From Streptomyces lavendofoliae (GTDB lineage Bacteria > Actinomycetota > Actinomycetes > Streptomycetales > Streptomycetaceae): a stretch of 64,000 bases of DNA. The notes beneath the pieces are model-generated. The model worked only from the letters and a program-made list of their open reading frames with translations. It was not told the DNA's origin and made no database searches. Position 1 is the stretch's first letter, and each line of letters opens with the position of its first letter. A program made the position numbers and the translations under genes. The stretch covers positions 186,001 through 250,000 of the forward strand of contig NZ_BMTP01000011.1 of assembly GCF_014649735.1 (NCBI RefSeq), written 5' to 3'. Below, one piece after another: positions 35,292 to 44,969 of the stretch.

Positions 35292-35832
35292 ATGACCGGG
35301 CACTCGGTGACCTTGGACGAGATCGTTTTGGAGGACTGGCCGGCCGTTCACTCGTGGGCGTGCCTTCCGGAGGTGTGCCGCTATCAGTCCTGGGGGCCGA
35401 ACACAGAGGTTCAGACGCAGGACTTCGTGGCCTCCGCGGTCAAGGTGTGGTCGGGCACCCCTCAGCGCCGGTTCCCGTTTGTCGCTCGTGTCGGTCGGGC
35501 TGTGGCGGGCTGTGGCGGGCATGGGTGAACTGCATGTCCGTAGCCATCAGCAGCGCCAGGGCGAGATCTCATACATCGTGCATCCCCGGGTAGGGGGGCA
35601 GGGCATCGGCACGGAGATCGGTCGCCGGCGGCCCGCGTACGGGTTCGACGAGCTGGGGCTTCATCGGATCTATGCCACCTGTCACCCGAGGAATCTCGGC
35701 TCCTCCCGAGTGCTGTCCAAGATAGGTATGACGTATGAGGGGCGCATGCGCCACACGGCGCTGCTCCGCGACGGCTGGCGAGACTCGATGGTCTTCAGCA
35801 TCCTCGAAGGGGAATGGCGCTCCACTGCGTAA
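35292..35832 (+). pseudogene. GNAT acetyltransferase inactivated by a 10-base duplication
   Basis: ATG 35292 begins MTGHSVTLDEIVLEDWPAVH, a GNAT N-terminus. The C-terminal part in the next frame has QQRQGEISYIVHPRVGGQGI (acetyl-CoA loop), GLHRIYATCHPRNLGSSRVL and GMTYEGRMRHTALLRDGWRD, stop 35832. The break coincides with GGGCTGTGGC repeated at 35497-35506 and 35507-35516. Removing one copy joins the frames as RAVAGMGELHVRS. The family acetylates ribosomal-protein N-termini, antibiotics or other amines. Confidence 0.8.
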
Positions 35833-35922
35833 CCCCGCCGGCGGGGTCTTGTCGTCAACCAACAAAGCCACTCTGATGGACTCATGCCATGACGACGCTG
35901 CTGTCCCGCATGTTTCGAGCAC

Positions 35923-36063
35923 GTGCAAAGTTCCATGCCCCCCTGGGACCACAATCCCCACTACCAGCGGCGGATCCTGCGCCGGCTCCCGAGACGCTTC
36001 AACAGCGCCCTGGACGTCGGATCCGGCAGCGGTGACCTCGCCAGACTGCTGGCCTCACGAGCC
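35923..36063 (+). pseudogene. Class I methyltransferase N-terminal scrap
   Basis: The frame reads MPPWDHNPHYQRRILRRLPR then RFNSALDVGSGSGDLARLLA, the start of a SAM methyltransferase with motif I (DVGSGSG). After about 47 codons the sequence becomes Arg/Gly-rich and non-coding, so only the beginning remains. Confidence 0.6.
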
Positions 36064-36362
36064 GGAGCGCGGCGCCGCTTCCTGCGCCTCCTGGGCATCA
36101 GCGGCTCCAGGCGCCGGGCAACCGGTCGGGGCGCTGCGGGTAGCGGGGCCGGGACGCTGCGGGCGGGCCGGCCGATCCGGCGTCGCGGGCGGGGGATAAG
36201 CACGAGTGATCTCCTCCAGTCGTCTGTGGGCAGCGTTGCGCCCCGTCGACGTGGTCCTGGTGTCGGCGGGGCGCGGTGGGTGGTGCGTTCGGCCGGGCGG
36301 CCTGTCCGGTCCTCGCCCGGCCCCGGGGTGCGGGGCGATCGAGGGCCAGGCAGGGCGACAGG

Positions 36363-36960
36363 TCAGCGGGCGGTGCGGGAGCGGCGGGTGGCCCACGACC
36401 GCAGCCGGTCGTAGCGGGTCGGGTGGGTGTGCCGCCAGGCGGCGGGCCACACGCCGTGTTCGGTCGGGAAGGAGCGGGACGCGCCGCACGTGCATGTCCA
36501 GACGTGCGGTTCGGGGCGGGTGTCGTCGCGGGTCGCGGTGACCTTGGCGGGGAGGCCGTCGTGGCTCCCGTGGAAGGTGCCGACCCAGAACTCGGCCTCC
36601 TCCAGCGATGAGGACGGCAGTGCGGGGGTGGTGGTGAGGAGGAGCCCGGTGGCGGCGGCGCTGAGGCCGTAGCCGATGCCGCTGCCGGCGTACAGGGCGG
36701 AGTAGCCGACGGGGTGGAGGCCGGCGGGGAGTTGTTCGCGGAGGGTGAGGTTGCGGGTGATCAGTACGGCTGCCTGCAGGAGGCCGGTGAGTGCGAGGAG
36801 GATGGCGATCACGGCCGAGGTGGGGGCGAGTGCGGTGGCGGTGACTCCGGCGATCATGATGATGAGCAGGAGGGTGTTCTACGGTGCGGGCCAGGTGCGG
36901 GCGCCGTAGATGAGGCCGCCGAGGATGCTCGCGAGGGCGAAGCCGGCCTTCGGGTGGGTG
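36363..36960 (-). pseudogene. MFS transporter C-terminal remnant joined to a Cys-containing tail
   Basis: On the minus strand FALASILGGLIYGARTWPAP is followed by a TAG stop (about 36880) and then NTLLLIIMIAGVTATAL, LLALTGLLQAAVLITRNL, the last spans of an MFS protein. The frame then runs on into EEAEFWVGTFHGSHDGLPAK and HVWTCTCGASRSFPTEHGVW, which looks like a separate small protein, ending at 36363. The fusion and the stop both indicate decay. Confidence 0.5.
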
Positions 36961-37058
36961 CCCCGTCCCGGGTCGGCCTGCGCGGCCGGACGGTGCGGAC
37001 GCCGACGCAAGGGGCACGGAGGTCGCGCGCTGCTCCACGTCCGCCCGGGCACCGGCGC

Positions 37059-38078
37059 TCAGTAACGGCGTCCGGCCTGCGTCGCCCGGTAGTGCGACGG
37101 CGAGACGCCGTACTGCCGGGTAAACGCCAGCCGCAGCGTCTCCGCGGAGCCGAACCCGCAACGGGCCGCCACCCGTCCCACCGGCAAGGCCGTGGTGGCG
37201 AGCAGCTGCGCGGCGGCCTCGGTCCTGGCCTGGCGGACGAATCGGCCGGGCGTCTGGCCTAGGTGCTCCAGGAACAGCCGGGTCAGGTGACGTGGGGTCA
37301 CACCCGCGCGGACCGCGAGCGCGGAGGCGCCCAGGTCGTGTTCCGGATGGCTCGTGACGTAGGCGACGAGCTCGCGCACCACCTCGTTCCGGGGCGGCGG
37401 CGCTGCAGTGAACAGGCTCATCTGCGCCTGGTTTCCCGGCCGCTGGAGGTAGGTGACGAGGTTCCGGGCGACTTGGCGGGCCAGGTCGGGGCCGTGGTCC
37501 TCCTCGATGAAAGCGAGCGTCAAATCCAGCGCACTGGTGATGCCGGCCGCCGTGGCGACGTTGCCGTCGCGGACGTAGATCGGGTCCGGGTCCACGGTCA
37601 CCGCCGGGTAGCGGGCGGCGAGTTCGCGTGCGTACCGCCAGTGGGTCGTGGCCCGGCGACCGTCCAGCAGACCCGCCGCGGCCAGAACGCTCGCACCGGT
37701 GCACAGCGACGCCACCCGCCGGCTCTCACTGGCCAGCCGACGGACGTGGCTGACCAGCCGCTGATCCGCGGCGGCCCTCTCGTGCCCCAGGCCACCCGAG
37801 ACGACCAGAGTGTCGAGCGGGCCGGTCAGCCGCTCCAGCGGCTGCCGGCTCAGCAAGGTCAGCCCCGCCCCGCACGTGATCGGGTTGCCACCCGGACTCA
37901 CCACGGTGACCCGGTACGGCACGGCGGGCTCACCGAGCCCGTTCGCCATCGCCAGGCTGGTGGAGACGCACGAGATGTCCAGCAGCTCGGCCGAGTCATA
38001 GCCGACGATCACGATCAACCGGTCGTCCACACGGGTGACCCTAGGCGCTAAAGACGACCAGCCCAAGGTTTCTGACAT
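37059..38078 (-). CDS. GlxA-type AraC family transcriptional regulator
   Basis: A 339-residue regulator. Residues about 20-185 form a DJ-1/PfpI (class I glutamine amidotransferase-like) domain with VASLCTGASVLAAAGLLDGR, its Cys in the usual elbow. The C-terminal ~100 residues form a double AraC helix-turn-helix (ASALAVRAGVTPRHLTRLFL, RVAARCGFGSAETLRLAFTR). Such proteins sense a small ligand and activate nearby genes; a divergent small membrane-protein gene lies 84 bp away. GTG 38030 is an alternative start that removes 16 residues and fits the domain start better. Confidence 0.88.
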   Translation of the reverse strand: MSETLGWSSLAPRVTRVDDRLIVIVGYDSAELLDISCVSTSLAMANGLGEPAVPYRVTVVSPGGNPITCGAGLTLLSRQPLERLTGPLDTLVVSGGLGHERAAADQRLVSHVRRLASESRRVASLCTGASVLAAAGLLDGRRATTHWRYARELAARYPAVTVDPDPIYVRDGNVATAAGITSALDLTLAFIEEDHGPDLARQVARNLVTYLQRPGNQAQMSLFTAAPPPRNEVVRELVAYVTSHPEHDLGASALAVRAGVTPRHLTRLFLEHLGQTPGRFVRQARTEAAAQLLATTALPVGRVAARCGFGSAETLRLAFTRQYGVSPSHYRATQAGRRY

Positions 38079-38162
38079 TTACTCAGCGACCGGGGGCCCG
38101 GCGGGCCGCCAGGGCGGAGACTCAGGACCATCACCGACACCATCATCCGGGGGGACCGCACG

Positions 38163-38618
38163 ATGACCGACACCGCACGCGACGACACGACCGGCCCGAA
38201 GCGGTCCGCGCCCGCCCGCCTGCTGATTGCGGCCGGACACCGCTGGCCCACCCTGCTCGCCGTCGCCCTGGCGGTCGCCACCTTCGCGGACGGGCTGCCC
38301 GGCCTCGCCTTCCTGGCCTGGCTGCTGTTTGTCATGCCCGTCTGCTACCTGCTCTTCGGAGCCGCCCGCGGCGAGTTCCGGCCGCGGGGCGCACTCGCCC
38401 GCCAGCTCTACGGGCTGCTCGCCTTCGGTACCGTCGCCCTGCTGGCGCTCGCCCTCGACGACACCCTCGCGCGTTATCTCCTGGCAGCGGGCTGGCTCGG
38501 CCACGCAGCCTGGGACTTCGCCCACCGCCGCACCGGCCGGGTGGTGCCACGGGCCTGGTCCGAGTGGTGCTGCGTCGTCGACCTGCTGGGCGCCGTCGCC
38601 CTGCTCGCCCTGGCGTAG
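38163..38618 (+). CDS. Small integral membrane protein
   Basis: A 151-residue protein with four predicted spans (PTLLAVALAVATFADGLPGL, FLAWLLFVMPVCYLLFG, LYGLLAFGTVALLALAL, CCVVDLLGAVALLALA) and a short acidic N-terminus. GGGGGA lies 7 bases before ATG 38163. I recognise no named family. It is divergent from the GlxA-type regulator, which may control it. Confidence 0.75.
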   Translation: MTDTARDDTTGPKRSAPARLLIAAGHRWPTLLAVALAVATFADGLPGLAFLAWLLFVMPVCYLLFGAARGEFRPRGALARQLYGLLAFGTVALLALALDDTLARYLLAAGWLGHAAWDFAHRRTGRVVPRAWSEWCCVVDLLGAVALLALA

Positions 38619-38719
38619 CCGGCGCACCGGCGCCCGTCATCTCCGCATCAGCTCTCAGGGTCCACGTCGCCGACGAGCCAGGTGAGCATCGTGGGCGGGC
38701 GTCGAAGTGGCCGTCGTGT

Positions 38720-38880
38720 CCGGCCTCCGCCTGCCTGGTCAGGACCGAGTCGAGCACCAACCGGTTTCCGTACTTGCGCACCCCGCCGCCCTTTCGCTGG
38801 TCACACACGGAAGAAGCGGCTGGATGATCTCCCACGCCTCCTCGCGCAGGCTGATGGATAGCATGAGCCGCTTACGGCCT
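38720..38880 (-). mobile_element. IS5-type transposase N-terminal scrap
   Basis: On the minus strand LSISLREEAWEIIQPLLPCV leads, after a frameshift, to GGVRKYGNRLVLDSVLTRQA. This is the N-terminal block of IS5-group transposases (xxWexIxPLLP...RLDDRLVLNxIL). Confidence 0.55.
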
Positions 38881-39409
38881 CGGAATTGTCACACCGGCAC
38901 ACACACCACGTGATCATTCCGGGGCCGTTGCCATGCCCGACGACCAAGGCTCAGTCACGCGCCGCTCACGATCGGCCACCCGACAGGCTCTCAGGCAGGG
39001 GGACAGGTCGAGAGGGCGGCCGCTCGCCTGCCCTGTGCTGTGCGTGCGTTTGACCGGCCGCGCGGGCCGGGAGTGGCGGCCGAGGGCGCGTCCGACCCGT
39101 GCGGCAGCGCACGCCTCGCGTGTCGACGGCCTTCCGAAGCGGCCGAGCGGCAGCACCGTGCACATGCGCGGGCTTCACGGGCGTCCAGCCGCGGACGGGA
39201 GGCATCTCCGACGCCGGTCACCTCGTGGCTGGTGCGGTTCGCCTGCTGTCCGATGCCGAGCAACTCCCGTGTGGTGCCTTCGGTCGGGCGACGGCATGAG
39301 TGGGCGCGCGTTCCGCCAGGTCGCGGCGCGCCTGTCGAACCTTGATCCGACATCTCGAACTCACGTAGCGCTTTGAATCCTGATCGCTGGGTGATTTCTC
39401 TTGGGTCGT
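38881..39409. other. Intergenic, no gene seen
   Basis: About 530 bases between IS scraps. Frames on both strands are Arg/Ala/Pro-rich and lack ribosome sites. Confidence 0.4.
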
Positions 39410-40086
39410 CATGAGTGGTGGAGTCTGCGGCGGCCCAGGCGTCAGGCCGTCGAGCGGGACGAGTCCGAGATCGCCCGATGGGTCGCCCAGGAGTGGCCAC
39501 GCATGAAAGGGGGGCGGTGAAGAAACGTGCCCGGATCCAGTCCTTCGACGAATCAGGCGTTCGCTGCTGCCCGAGGTACGTCGCACCTACGCACCCCCGC
39601 GGCCGCACTCCGCTCTTGCGGCACCGGCTGAACTGGACAGGAGCCGGGATGGCTGCCGCCCTGGGCTATCACGCCGCCGACCCCGAACGCGGCCCGCGGC
39701 TGTGCTTCCCCCTCAAGCCGGGCAGCACCACTTCCCTGATCGAGGTGCTGGAACAGATCAAGACCTTCTACGCCGGTGAGTCGGTGGTGTTGGTAGGGGA
39801 CGGACTGTCCGCCCACTGGAGTCGGGGCATGCGGGCCTGGGTGGCCGAGCGGGACTGGCTGACGCTCGAGCGGCTGCCGGCCTACGCACCCGAACTCAAC
39901 CCGGTCGATCTGCTGTGGTCGGCCATCAAGACCTGCGAGCTGGCCAACCTCGCCGGCGACCACCTCGCCGATGTGGCTGACGCAGCCGAACGTGGCATCC
40001 ACCGAGTCTGCTACAGCGAGCAACTCCCGTGGTCTTTCCTCACCCACACCGGCCTGGCCATTCATCCCCAACCACCAAAGAACTAA
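39410..40086 (+). mobile_element. IS630-family transposase, N-terminally damaged
   Basis: The frame ending at 40086 contains the DDE core: RARIQSFDESGV, VVLVGDGLSAHWSRGMRAW and RLPAYAPELNPVDLLWSAIK. Upstream, ERDESEIARWVAQEWPRMKG is in another frame, so a frameshift near 39515 cuts off the DNA-binding half. The catalytic half is intact but has no proper start. The element's ends are not evident. Confidence 0.75.
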
Positions 40087-40345
40087 CGAAAAATTCAGTA
40101 GAAGAGTGTTCTGTCCTGGTGATGGTGTTTGGGCGGCTGTGGGCCGACCTGAGCTGGGGATGTCGGCGCCGGACGCTGTTTTTGTCACTCGGCTGCGGAG
40201 CAGCCGTGTGGGCATGCCACTTGGTTGTGAGCGCGCGGCGTGATGGCTACGCCGTTACACGGGATGCGGCCTCGTTTGGAGCGCTGGATCAGCGTTGCCA
40301 AAAGCCAGTTGAGATGGTGCCTTTAATGGGGAAGGGTCTGTGGTC

Positions 40346-40894
40346 ATGGAGTTCTTCTGCTATCACCGTGACCGGCCCGGCTCCCTCGCGTTACGCGAGG
40401 AGTTGCTGGAGGAGCACTGGGCCTACATGGACCGGCACGCGAAGGAGCTGATCGCTCGCGGCCCGACCTTCGCCGATGATGGTGAAACATCCACCGGCAG
40501 CGTGCACATCGTCGACCTGCCGGATCCCGCTGCCGCCCGCGCGTTCGCCTTCGACGAGCCCAACTACCAGGCGGGCGTGTACCGGGATGTGCTGCTGCGC
40601 CGGTGGCGCAACGTGCTGGGGCGCACCATGTGGGATTTCCCCGGTGGCCGGACCGATGGCAACAGGTACCTGGTGCTCGGGCTCGGCGAGGGCCCCGCCG
40701 CCGACCTTGCCCTGCCGCTCGACCGGAACGAGCTGGTCGCGTACGGGCCGCTGCTGTCGGACGACGGCGACACCTGGCTGGGTACGGCGGTGCTGCTTAG
40801 GGCCCCGGATCCGGACACGGCACGAGCCGTCCTGAATCCGGACCGGTACGCGGACGTCGAGGTCCACGACTGGGAGTTCGGCGGGCGTCGATGA
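40346..40894 (+). CDS. Double YciI-domain protein
   Basis: A 182-residue protein with two YCII-related (ferredoxin-like) halves. The first has the usual core HWAYMDRHAKELIARGP, VHIVDLPDPAAARAFAFDEP and VYRDVLLRRW. The second has LDRNELVAYGPLLSDDGDTW, PDPDTARAVLNPDRY and VHDWEFGGRR. The His/Asp pair of the first half is in place, so that half could be active; YciI functions are poorly known. A decayed copy of the second half follows the MerR gene at 23208. The ATG at 40346 (MEFFCYHRDRPG) follows AAGGG. Confidence 0.8.
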   Translation: MEFFCYHRDRPGSLALREELLEEHWAYMDRHAKELIARGPTFADDGETSTGSVHIVDLPDPAAARAFAFDEPNYQAGVYRDVLLRRWRNVLGRTMWDFPGGRTDGNRYLVLGLGEGPAADLALPLDRNELVAYGPLLSDDGDTWLGTAVLLRAPDPDTARAVLNPDRYADVEVHDWEFGGRR

Positions 40895-40958
40895 GTCACG
40901 AAGGCACCGGGTTGACGTTATCTCCGGAGCACATTGACCTGGGACAGGAGTGGTGACG

Positions 40959-42104
40959 ATGGCGCTGCGGGCGGTTCCGCTGGTGGGCGGGCCGGTGGAG
41001 GTACGAGGTGCGTTGGACCTGGAGACCACACAGGCAGGGGTGATGCCGCGCCGGTTGCCCGCGTGGACCAAGGAGCAGTACCAGGACCCGTCGGTCTACG
41101 GGGTGACCGTGATGCCTTCAGGGGTGCGGCTGGTGTTCCGCACCGATGCGCGCGCATTGGAGTTCGAGGTACTCACCACCACCGGCCAGCTCGACTCCGA
41201 CCCTCACCCTCGCCCGACCGGGATGCTGGAGTTGCTGGTGGACGGCGCCTTGGCCGGGCGTCAGCAGGCGCCGGTGGGCAACGTGCTGCGGATGGCGGGC
41301 CCCGGGGCCGTCCAGCGACTCATCCCGGGCGAGCCAGGGACCGTACGGTTCACCGGGCTGCCAGCCGGCATGAAGGGCGTTGAGTTGTGGTTGCCACAGC
41401 AGACCCCAACGGAACTGGTGGCACTGCGCGCTGACGGTGACGTGCTGACACCGCTGCCGGACGGGCGGCGCCGCTGGGTGCACCACGGCAGTTCCATCAG
41501 CCACTGCATCGAGGCTGACGGCCCGACCGGGACCTGGCCGGTGGTGGCGGCTGCGCTCGGAGGGGTGGAGGTGATCAACCTCAGCCAGGCGGGCAACGCG
41601 CTGCTGGATCCCTATGTCGCCCGGACGATCCGCGATACGCCCGCAGACCTGATCAGCCTCAAGGTGGGCATCAACATCGTGAGCCTCTCCGCCTATCGAC
41701 TGCGGACGTTCGGCCCGGCGGTACACGGATTCCTGGACACGATTCGGGATGGACACCCGGACACCCCGCTGCTGTTGATCTCTCCGGTGAGCTGTCCGGC
41801 CCTGGAGGAGGCCCCCGGCCCGACCGCGACCGGCCCGGGCGAGAAGCTCGCTGCCCTGGGCGACCCGGCCGATGTGGCCGGCGGGGCATTGTCGCTGGCG
41901 GTGGTCCGTTCCGAGCTGGCCCGGATCGCTGCGGCACGGCAGGCGTCCGATCCCCACCTCCACTATCTCGACGGACGCGAGCTGCTCGGCCCGGACGAGG
42001 CAGATGACCTGCCCGACGGCCTTCACCCCACCGCCGCCGCATACCGTCGAATGGGCAAGCGCTTTGCAGCCCACGCCTTCGCGACCCACGGTCCCTTCCG
42101 CTGA
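40959..42104 (+). CDS. SGNH/GDSL-type esterase or lipase
   Basis: A 381-residue hydrolase. The first ~165 residues form a beta-rich domain; the SGNH fold follows, with block I HHGSSISHC (Ser nucleophile), GNALLDP, the Asn block VGINIV and the C-terminal DGLHPT (Asp-His). The split between an N-terminal beta-sandwich and a C-terminal SGNH domain recalls carbohydrate esterases of the SGNH type. No signal peptide is visible, so it should act in the cytosol. ATG 40959 follows GGACAGGAG with 8 bases; two upstream GTGs are in frame. It lies 64 bp after the YciI gene and may be co-transcribed. Confidence 0.82.
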   Translation: MALRAVPLVGGPVEVRGALDLETTQAGVMPRRLPAWTKEQYQDPSVYGVTVMPSGVRLVFRTDARALEFEVLTTTGQLDSDPHPRPTGMLELLVDGALAGRQQAPVGNVLRMAGPGAVQRLIPGEPGTVRFTGLPAGMKGVELWLPQQTPTELVALRADGDVLTPLPDGRRRWVHHGSSISHCIEADGPTGTWPVVAAALGGVEVINLSQAGNALLDPYVARTIRDTPADLISLKVGINIVSLSAYRLRTFGPAVHGFLDTIRDGHPDTPLLLISPVSCPALEEAPGPTATGPGEKLAALGDPADVAGGALSLAVVRSELARIAAARQASDPHLHYLDGRELLGPDEADDLPDGLHPTAAAYRRMGKRFAAHAFATHGPFR

Positions 42105-42239
42105 GTGAGCTGGGCTCCACACCCCGCACCAGGTGCCGAGCTTCCACGCTCTTTCGGCCGGGGATTCAGGCCACTGCTCGCCGCCGATGTCGGGTGGATC
42201 TGCTTGTGGAGGCCGGGCAGGCGGCCGCCCGGGTGCGTC

Positions 42240-42350
42240 AGGCCGCAGTGGCCTGTGCACTCGCAGCGGTCGGCTGCCCGCTGGTACCGGATCCGCGTGC
42301 TGATCTCGTTCCAGTCGCGCGGGTACCGGTGCAGGTTCTCGGGACGGATG
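42240..42350 (-). pseudogene. HNH endonuclease N-terminal scrap
   Basis: One minus-strand frame reads RYPRDWNEISTRIRYQRAAD then RCECTGHCGL, the beginning of Streptomyces phage/plasmid HNH endonucleases (NWxxIsxxIRxRAxxRCEC). The HNH core itself is missing. Confidence 0.55.
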
Positions 42351-42374
42351 GGCGCGGTGGCTCCGTTACTCGCC

Positions 42375-42740
42375 GCTGGCGGCCTGGCGGTGCTCGAAGG
42401 CTTCGAGCAGTTGGCCCAGGTCGTTCGGCTCGGGCACGGTGCCGAACAGGTGCCGCCTTCGGTGAACACGTCCACGTCGGTGGTGTCGGCGTCGAAACCA
42501 GCAGACGTACGGCCCCTACCACTCGATGAGGGCCGTGGCAACGGTGGCCGAGTCCGACATCAGCGGCGCGGTCTCCAGCACGGTGAGCGCGGCGACGACC
42601 ATCCACATCCGCTCGTCCGGCGTGCGGGGCGGCCGGAGGTAGCCGGTGACGCGGAGCTTGTCCCCGGGGAGCAGGTCGCTACGTCGAGAGCGGCGAAGAG
42701 GGTGGTGGTGCCGGCCCGGACTACGTCCGGCCTGGTTCGG
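42375..42740 (-). pseudogene. Two small mobile-element genes, decayed
   Basis: Minus-strand frames give LLPGDKLRVTGYLRPPRTPD, MWMVVAALTVLETAPLMSDS and ATVATALIEW with a stop at 42516-42518. A second piece follows: HLFGTVPEPNDLGQLLEAFE then HRQAASSE and a stop. The upstream part TTTLFAALDV is in another frame. They look like the small genes of Streptomyces plasmids or ICEs, now shifted and without starts. Confidence 0.45.
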
Positions 42741-42815
42741 GGCCGTCCGCGGCGTTACGGCCTTCAGTCGGCCCGGGCGTGCGCTGTGCGGACCCGGCCG
42801 TGTGCGCGGCGGGGC

Positions 42816-43028
42816 TCAGGAAGGTCCACGGATGCTGGGAGGAGTCAGGCGGGCGCCGCACCAGCAAATGGCTCCTTCGTGCGGTTGGCGGATGCCGAGT
42901 TCACTGAGGACGGCCCGTATGGCCAGGGCGGAGTCTTCCGGGGTGAGGCTGGCCGGGATGGTGATCTCGTTGGTGTCGCTGTCCCAGGGCCGGATGACGC
43001 GGGCTGCGGTCCGGATCCGTACGCACAT
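42816..43028 (-). CDS. Small hypothetical protein of mobile-element type
   Basis: A 70-residue protein: MCVRIRTAARVIRPWDSDTN, EITIPASLTPEDSALAIRAV, LSELGIRQPHEGAICWCGAR. It closely recalls small conserved proteins of Streptomyces plasmids and prophages, with a CWC near the end. ATG 43028 has GGGGG 7 bases upstream. It heads the group of decayed small genes that follows it. Confidence 0.6.
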   Translation of the reverse strand: MCVRIRTAARVIRPWDSDTNEITIPASLTPEDSALAIRAVLSELGIRQPHEGAICWCGARLTPPSIRGPS

Positions 43029-43231
43029 GCACAACCCCCAGTGAGCAGCGGACTCGGCCCTACCTTCCTTTTGTGTGGAGAAAGGCGGTGCGTAGTCATC
43101 CGTGACTGACGGTAATGGGAGATGGGTGAATCCTCGTAGCGCCAGATGGGCGAAACCCCGACTGTCTGACGGCTCACATGGACCGCAGTGACGTTTTTCC
43201 CGGTGCAAAGGCGGCGGGAGGCTTCGATGCT

Positions 43232-43717
43232 TCAGCTTTGATGGTTGTGCTCGGCGACAGCCCTCATCTGGATTTCGAAGGTTTCCTGTTGCTCTGAGGT
43301 AAGTTCCGCGAAGAGGGCAAGCAGGCGCGTCTCCGCATCGGGGCCCAGGGGGCCGGGCACCTTACGGCCGGCGGCGGCGAAGACCTGCTCGACGGTGAAC
43401 TTGGGAAAGGCCTCGGCCAGCCTGCGCAACTTGTCCGGGTGCGGTCCGCGCCCGCCCGCTCGCTTGTGATTGACCCATTTGTTCACGGTGGAGACATGGA
43501 CGTCGATCCGGCGGGCGATCTCAGAGTCGGAGACGTCGTACGTCTCCTTGATGTGCTTGACGAGTGCGGCGAGATCCTCGGGCGGCGTGTCCACGGGCCC
43601 AGGATCGCGCCCGGCTTTTGTCTTCCGCAAGTCATGGGCTTCCGTGCCTCTTCGACGGGCTCTCGGGGCAGTCGCCCTCAACCCGGTAGGCGCCCGTTCG
43701 CCTTCCTGGTCCGCCAT
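43232..43717 (-). CDS. Helix-turn-helix (XRE-like) regulator
   Basis: A 161-residue DNA-binding protein. The helix-turn-helix is DLAALVKHIKETYDVSDSEI then ARRIDVHVSTVNKWVNHKRA, followed by RLAEAFPKFTVEQVFAAAGR and a C-terminal helix. It is probably the repressor of the phage-like segment to its right, which is transcribed away from it. The start is uncertain: ATG 43717 lacks a ribosome site and its first ~40 residues are Arg-rich, while TTG 43631 follows GGAAG and would give a tighter protein. Confidence 0.7.
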   Translation of the reverse strand: MADQEGERAPTGLRATAPRARRRGTEAHDLRKTKAGRDPGPVDTPPEDLAALVKHIKETYDVSDSEIARRIDVHVSTVNKWVNHKRAGGRGPHPDKLRRLAEAFPKFTVEQVFAAAGRKVPGPLGPDAETRLLALFAELTSEQQETFEIQMRAVAEHNHQS

Positions 43718-44279
43718 CGACACACAAGAGAACGCGGGGGAGGGGGTGTGAAGCGCACACCCAGGGTAAGACTGTGAATGTAGAAATGTCTCACCTCGTT
43801 CCGGCCGACCGAAAGGCGTGCGGCACTCCAAGCCAAGCCACGCCTCTTGGAGACCACACTCTGTGACCGTGAGGGCGAAGAGGTGGCCCACCTCCCCGTT
43901 CGCGACACATCCAGACGAGCGACCGGGCGCGGCGACCCCGCGACGTGCGGCGCTCTCGCGCCCATACCTGCCTATCGGGCATGCCGGCTTCCAGACCGAC
44001 CGTTTATCCCGTCCGGGCGGCACGGCCGGGACACCTGGGCCCCGGGCGGCTCTCTCGGGCCGACCGGCTGCACCGCCCTCACAGCAACCTCGACCTAATG
44101 GTCGCCCCGCAACGCTTTCGCGACCACTGCCGGCCTGGCACCAACAGCCTCGCTCCGCACCTGAATCACTCAGCGAGGTCCCTGCACATCCCTCCTGCCG
44201 CCCCGGAGTGATTCTCCGCCCTGCACATGCCTGCGCAGGGCGGCGCTCTCGGCCCGGCGCCCCAACACCAGGGAGAGCG

Positions 44280-44969
44280 ATGAACATCCCCCGGCCCCCC
44301 CATGTATCAGACGCCATCGCCCACCTCGTTGGCATTGCCCGTGACTGGCCTCTGCTCGCGGAGATGCTCACCACCCATCACGGCGGCCCGTTCCCACCGG
44401 CAGCCCGGATGAGTGACTACCTGCGTCAGCTCGACGACCTGGACGCCGAAGAGACCGAAGCCGCGTGCCGCCGCAAGACCGCTGATCGGGCAGCCGACCT
44501 CACAGCGATCCCCCTTGGAGCCCGGCCGGTGCCGATCAGGCTCTCCATCCTCGACACGCAGCGCACGGTCGAAAAGGCGCTGCTCGCCCTCGCCGACCAG
44601 GTGGCCGCCGACACGCACAGGGCGCCTCTTCCCGTCCGCCCCTCCAGCTTCGCCGCTTCCACCCCGCGCCACTGGCGCCAACAGCACAGAGTCAGCCGCA
44701 ACGCGCCGACGGCCGCACTATGGCTACAGGCCCGCCTGCTGGAAACTCCTGCGCTCTCCGAGATCCGCGTGCAGCAGATCACCTTCGTCGCCGCGGGAGC
44801 CGCCCACCGCATCGACCGGGCCCTTAACCTGGCGCGCTTGCAGACTCCGCTTAACCGGCCCTGCCCCCAGTGCGCGGCCCCGGACGGCCTGTTCATCGAA
44901 GGCGGAGACGGTACCGAGCCCGCCGTCTGGTGCGCGCACTGCAGCTGGCGCCGCACGGCACCGGCCTGA
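44280..44969 (+). CDS. Phage-type protein with C-terminal zinc ribbon
   Basis: A 229-residue protein. It is mainly helical (DAIAHLVGIARDWPLLAEML, YLRQLDDLDAEETEAACRRK) and ends in a zinc-ribbon pair CPQC...CAHC (PLNRPCPQCAAPDGLFIEGG, VWCAHCSWRRT). Proteins of this plan are common in Streptomyces phages and prophages, but I know no function. ATG 44280 has GGGAGAG 3-9 bases upstream. It lies divergent from the helix-turn-helix gene and upstream of the methyltransferase-like/ParB/terminase run. Confidence 0.65.
   Translation: MNIPRPPHVSDAIAHLVGIARDWPLLAEMLTTHHGGPFPPAARMSDYLRQLDDLDAEETEAACRRKTADRAADLTAIPLGARPVPIRLSILDTQRTVEKALLALADQVAADTHRAPLPVRPSSFAASTPRHWRQQHRVSRNAPTAALWLQARLLETPALSEIRVQQITFVAAGAAHRIDRALNLARLQTPLNRPCPQCAAPDGLFIEGGDGTEPAVWCAHCSWRRTAPA

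Noticed and set aside
36055..37704. 549-codon minus-strand open frame
   Set aside because: Low-complexity Arg/Pro/His translation, out of frame with the GlxA regulator it overlaps.
38933..39608. Overlapping frames on both strands near the IS630 element
   Set aside because: They show no domain or ribosome site and are read best as intergenic DNA plus the shifted transposase start.
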